Source: Spirochaetales bacterium (GTDB lineage: Bacteria > Spirochaetota > Spirochaetia > DSM-27196 > PWMO01). Taken from it: a DNA stretch of 5,590 bases. The stretch lies in assembly GCA_007123465.1 (NCBI GenBank), contig SKLB01000361.1, forward strand, positions 1 to 5,590, given 5' to 3'. Shown piece after piece: positions 4,933-5,590 of this stretch; the first letter of the stretch is position 1; each line of letters opens with the position of its first letter. The notes beneath the pieces are model-generated. The model was not told the origin of the DNA, ran no database searches, and worked only from the letters and a program-made list of their open reading frames with translations. The translations under genes were made by a program, and so were the position numbers.

Positions 4933-5299
4933 TACTGCTCGACACCAACGTCATCTCCGAAGTGATGAAACCACGACCCGATGTGCGCGTCGTCGATTGG
5001 ATGAATGCGACGGCCTCGGGCTTCTTCCCGACGGTGGTCGCCGGTTTGATCTCGAGAGGAGATTCGAGCAGCTTATGTCACGAGGGTTCGACGGGCACAT
5101 TGTGTCGTTCGACGTGCCTGCGGCTCGCGTCTATGGGACCCTCATGGCTCATCGGCGCAAAGCCGGAACACCCCTGGCGTCACTCAACGGACAGATCGCG
5201 TCGATCGCCCGGGTCCACGGTCTTGCCGTCGCTACGCAAAACACCGCGCACTTTGCTGACTGCGGCGTCGAGCTCGTGAACCCCTTCGGCGAGTCGTGA
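4929..5299 (+). pseudogene. fitB: Broken FitB-like PIN-domain toxin: internal deletion with frameshift
   Basis: The N-terminal piece MILLDTNVISEVMKPRPD, then RVVDWMNATASG (4929 to about 5021), is a clear FitB start with Asp5. The C-terminal piece is in another frame (codons from about 5021 to stop 5297-5299): LLPDGGRRFDLERRFEQL, GFDGHIVSFDVPAARVYG, ASLNGQIASIARVHG and VATQNTAHF, then GVELVNPF. Joined they give about 123 residues against roughly 139 for FitB. About 16-17 residues between WMNATASG and LLPDGG are missing, the stretch that in FitB holds the strand and 'T.AEL' helix with the catalytic Glu. One deletion of 3n+1 bases (about 49 or 52) explains both the loss and the frame change. The Asp expected in 'DxQIA' is Asn (AAC 5186-5188). 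The fourth acidic position is Asn, which many PIN proteins tolerate. Reading on from the start frame yields unrelated sequence to about 5279. Toxin activity is very unlikely. Confidence 0.88.
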
Positions 5300-5306
5300 A
5301 GAGTAG

Positions 5307-5332
5307 AGACGCCGCAGAGGCTACCGGCGTCT
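5307..5332 (+). terminator. Hairpin just after the FitB-like pseudogene, possible weak terminator
   Basis: A perfect 8-bp inverted repeat AGACGCCG (5307-5314) and CGGCGTCT (5325-5332) with a 10-nt loop sits 8 nt past the toxin stop. Only TCTT follows, so it is a weak intrinsic terminator at best. A second small hairpin, CGCGAG-G-CTCGCG, follows at 5335-5347. The position suggests the end of the fitAB transcript. Confidence 0.4.
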
Positions 5333-5403
5333 TGCGCGAGGCTCGCGATGCGGTCACCTCGCGCGTCCACTCCATCTCCCAGTAGGGCGTGTCAAGCAAC
5401 GGC

Positions 5404-5432
5404 TTGACGAGATGTATCTGATGTGGTATACA
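5404..5432 (+). promoter_or_regulatory. Promoter of the third ribbon-helix-helix gene
   Basis: TTGACG (5404-5409, five of six matches) is separated by 17 bases from TATACA (5427-5432), which is preceded by TGG, giving an extended -10. The predicted start near 5439 leaves a leader of about 25 nt with AGGAG at 5454-5458, five bases before ATG 5464. Confidence 0.7.
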
Positions 5433-5454
5433 TGGCCATATACTTGGCTATATA
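5424..5454. repeat. Tandem TGGC(C/T)ATATA repeats overlapping the promoter, probable operator
   Basis: TGGCCATATA (5433-5442) and TGGCTATATA (5445-5454) differ at one base and start 12 bp apart. A partial third unit, TGGTATACA, starts at 5424 over the -10. GTATA (5426-5430) and TATAC (5439-5443) also form an inverted pair with an 8-bp spacer. Short tandem or inverted units over a promoter are typical of operators for cooperative ribbon-helix-helix repressors, and such a gene follows directly. Confidence 0.55.
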
Positions 5455-5463
5455 GGAGCCAAT

Positions 5464-5590
5464 ATGGCACACGATACGACCCTGCACATCAAGCTGGATT
5501 CTGCAACGAATGAGCAGCTCTCTCGACTTGCGGCAGCGCGCGGCACGAGCAAGGGCCGGCTTGTTCGCGATGCGATCTCGGCGTGCTATC
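5464..5590 (+). CDS. Ribbon-helix-helix (CopG/Arc-type) DNA-binding protein, probable antitoxin, 3' truncated by the window
   Basis: Forty-two residues are visible, with no stop before the window end. DTTLHIKLDSATNEQLSRLA is the N-terminal strand plus first helix. ARGTSKGRLVRDAISACY is the turn (GTSKG) plus second helix, the classic RHH_1 pattern. AGGAG five bases upstream fixes the ATG, and the promoter lies 32-60 bp upstream. By analogy with the two loci to the left it may be an antitoxin whose toxin gene starts just past the window, with autorepression through the repeats over its promoter. A stand-alone transcription factor is the alternative, since no partner is visible. Confidence 0.8.
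   Translation, partial: MAHDTTLHIKLDSATNEQLSRLAAARGTSKGRLVRDAISACY

Noticed and set aside
4929..5060. Programmed ribosomal frameshifting as an explanation for the split FitB-like toxin
   Set aside because: About 16-17 conserved residues including the catalytic Glu segment are absent, so a frame change alone would not give a working toxin. No slippery heptamer was seen at the junction.
5022..5279. Continuation of the FitB start frame to a 116-residue protein
   Set aside because: After about residue 31 the product is Ser/Arg-rich with no PIN features, while the other frame continues with clear FitB sequence. This is the frameshifted tail of a pseudogene.

Overview
The window reads as a GC-rich bacterial chromosome segment with two parts: a conserved metabolic block (about 1-3500) and an accessory block of toxin-antitoxin genes (about 3777-5590). 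The metabolic genes are methylmalonyl-CoA epimerase and a four-subunit 2-oxoacid:ferredoxin oxidoreductase. They point to a bacterium with low-potential ferredoxin metabolism and a methylmalonyl-CoA route, such as an anaerobic or microaerophilic propionate or fatty-acid metaboliser or a reductive-TCA organism. The sequence alone does not fix the taxon.

Plus strand, 1-620: the 3' end of a probable MeaB-type GTPase gene overlaps by 4 bp (ATGA) a complete methylmalonyl-CoA epimerase gene (mce). Minus strand, 3389 down to 629: a compact operon in the order korD-korA-korB-korC (ferredoxin-like delta, alpha, TPP-binding beta, gamma). Its junctions are a 23-bp overlap, a 2-nt gap and a 1-nt gap, and a near-consensus extended -10 promoter lies upstream. 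The epimerase and korC genes converge with only 8 nt between them. The two loci can be linked metabolically: Kor interconverts 2-oxoglutarate and succinyl-CoA with ferredoxin, and Mce/MeaB/mutase interconvert succinyl-CoA and propionyl-CoA-derived methylmalonyl-CoA.

Between the kor promoter and the next gene (about 3520-3776) I see no convincing gene. It does hold a textbook plus-strand intrinsic terminator with no visible parent gene. Next come two divergent toxin-antitoxin loci. On the minus strand an AbrB/SpoVT-type antitoxin gene overlaps a PIN-domain toxin gene that looks intact. Its promoter appears to give a leaderless mRNA and sits beside a perfect inverted repeat. On the plus strand a FitA-like ribbon-helix-helix antitoxin is followed by a FitB-like PIN toxin that is broken. 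A single deletion of about 49-52 bp removed the segment holding the catalytic Glu and shifted the frame, and a further conserved Asp is now Asn. The antitoxin therefore looks orphaned.

At the right edge a third ribbon-helix-helix gene begins. Its promoter has a consensus-like -35, an extended -10 and tandem TGGC(C/T)ATATA repeats that look like its operator. The gene runs off the window. I did not find a clearly novel multi-gene system. The points most worth a second look are the decayed FitB with its retained antitoxin, the leaderless AbrB/PIN promoter with its repeats, the unassigned terminator, and the iteron-like operator of the third RHH gene.
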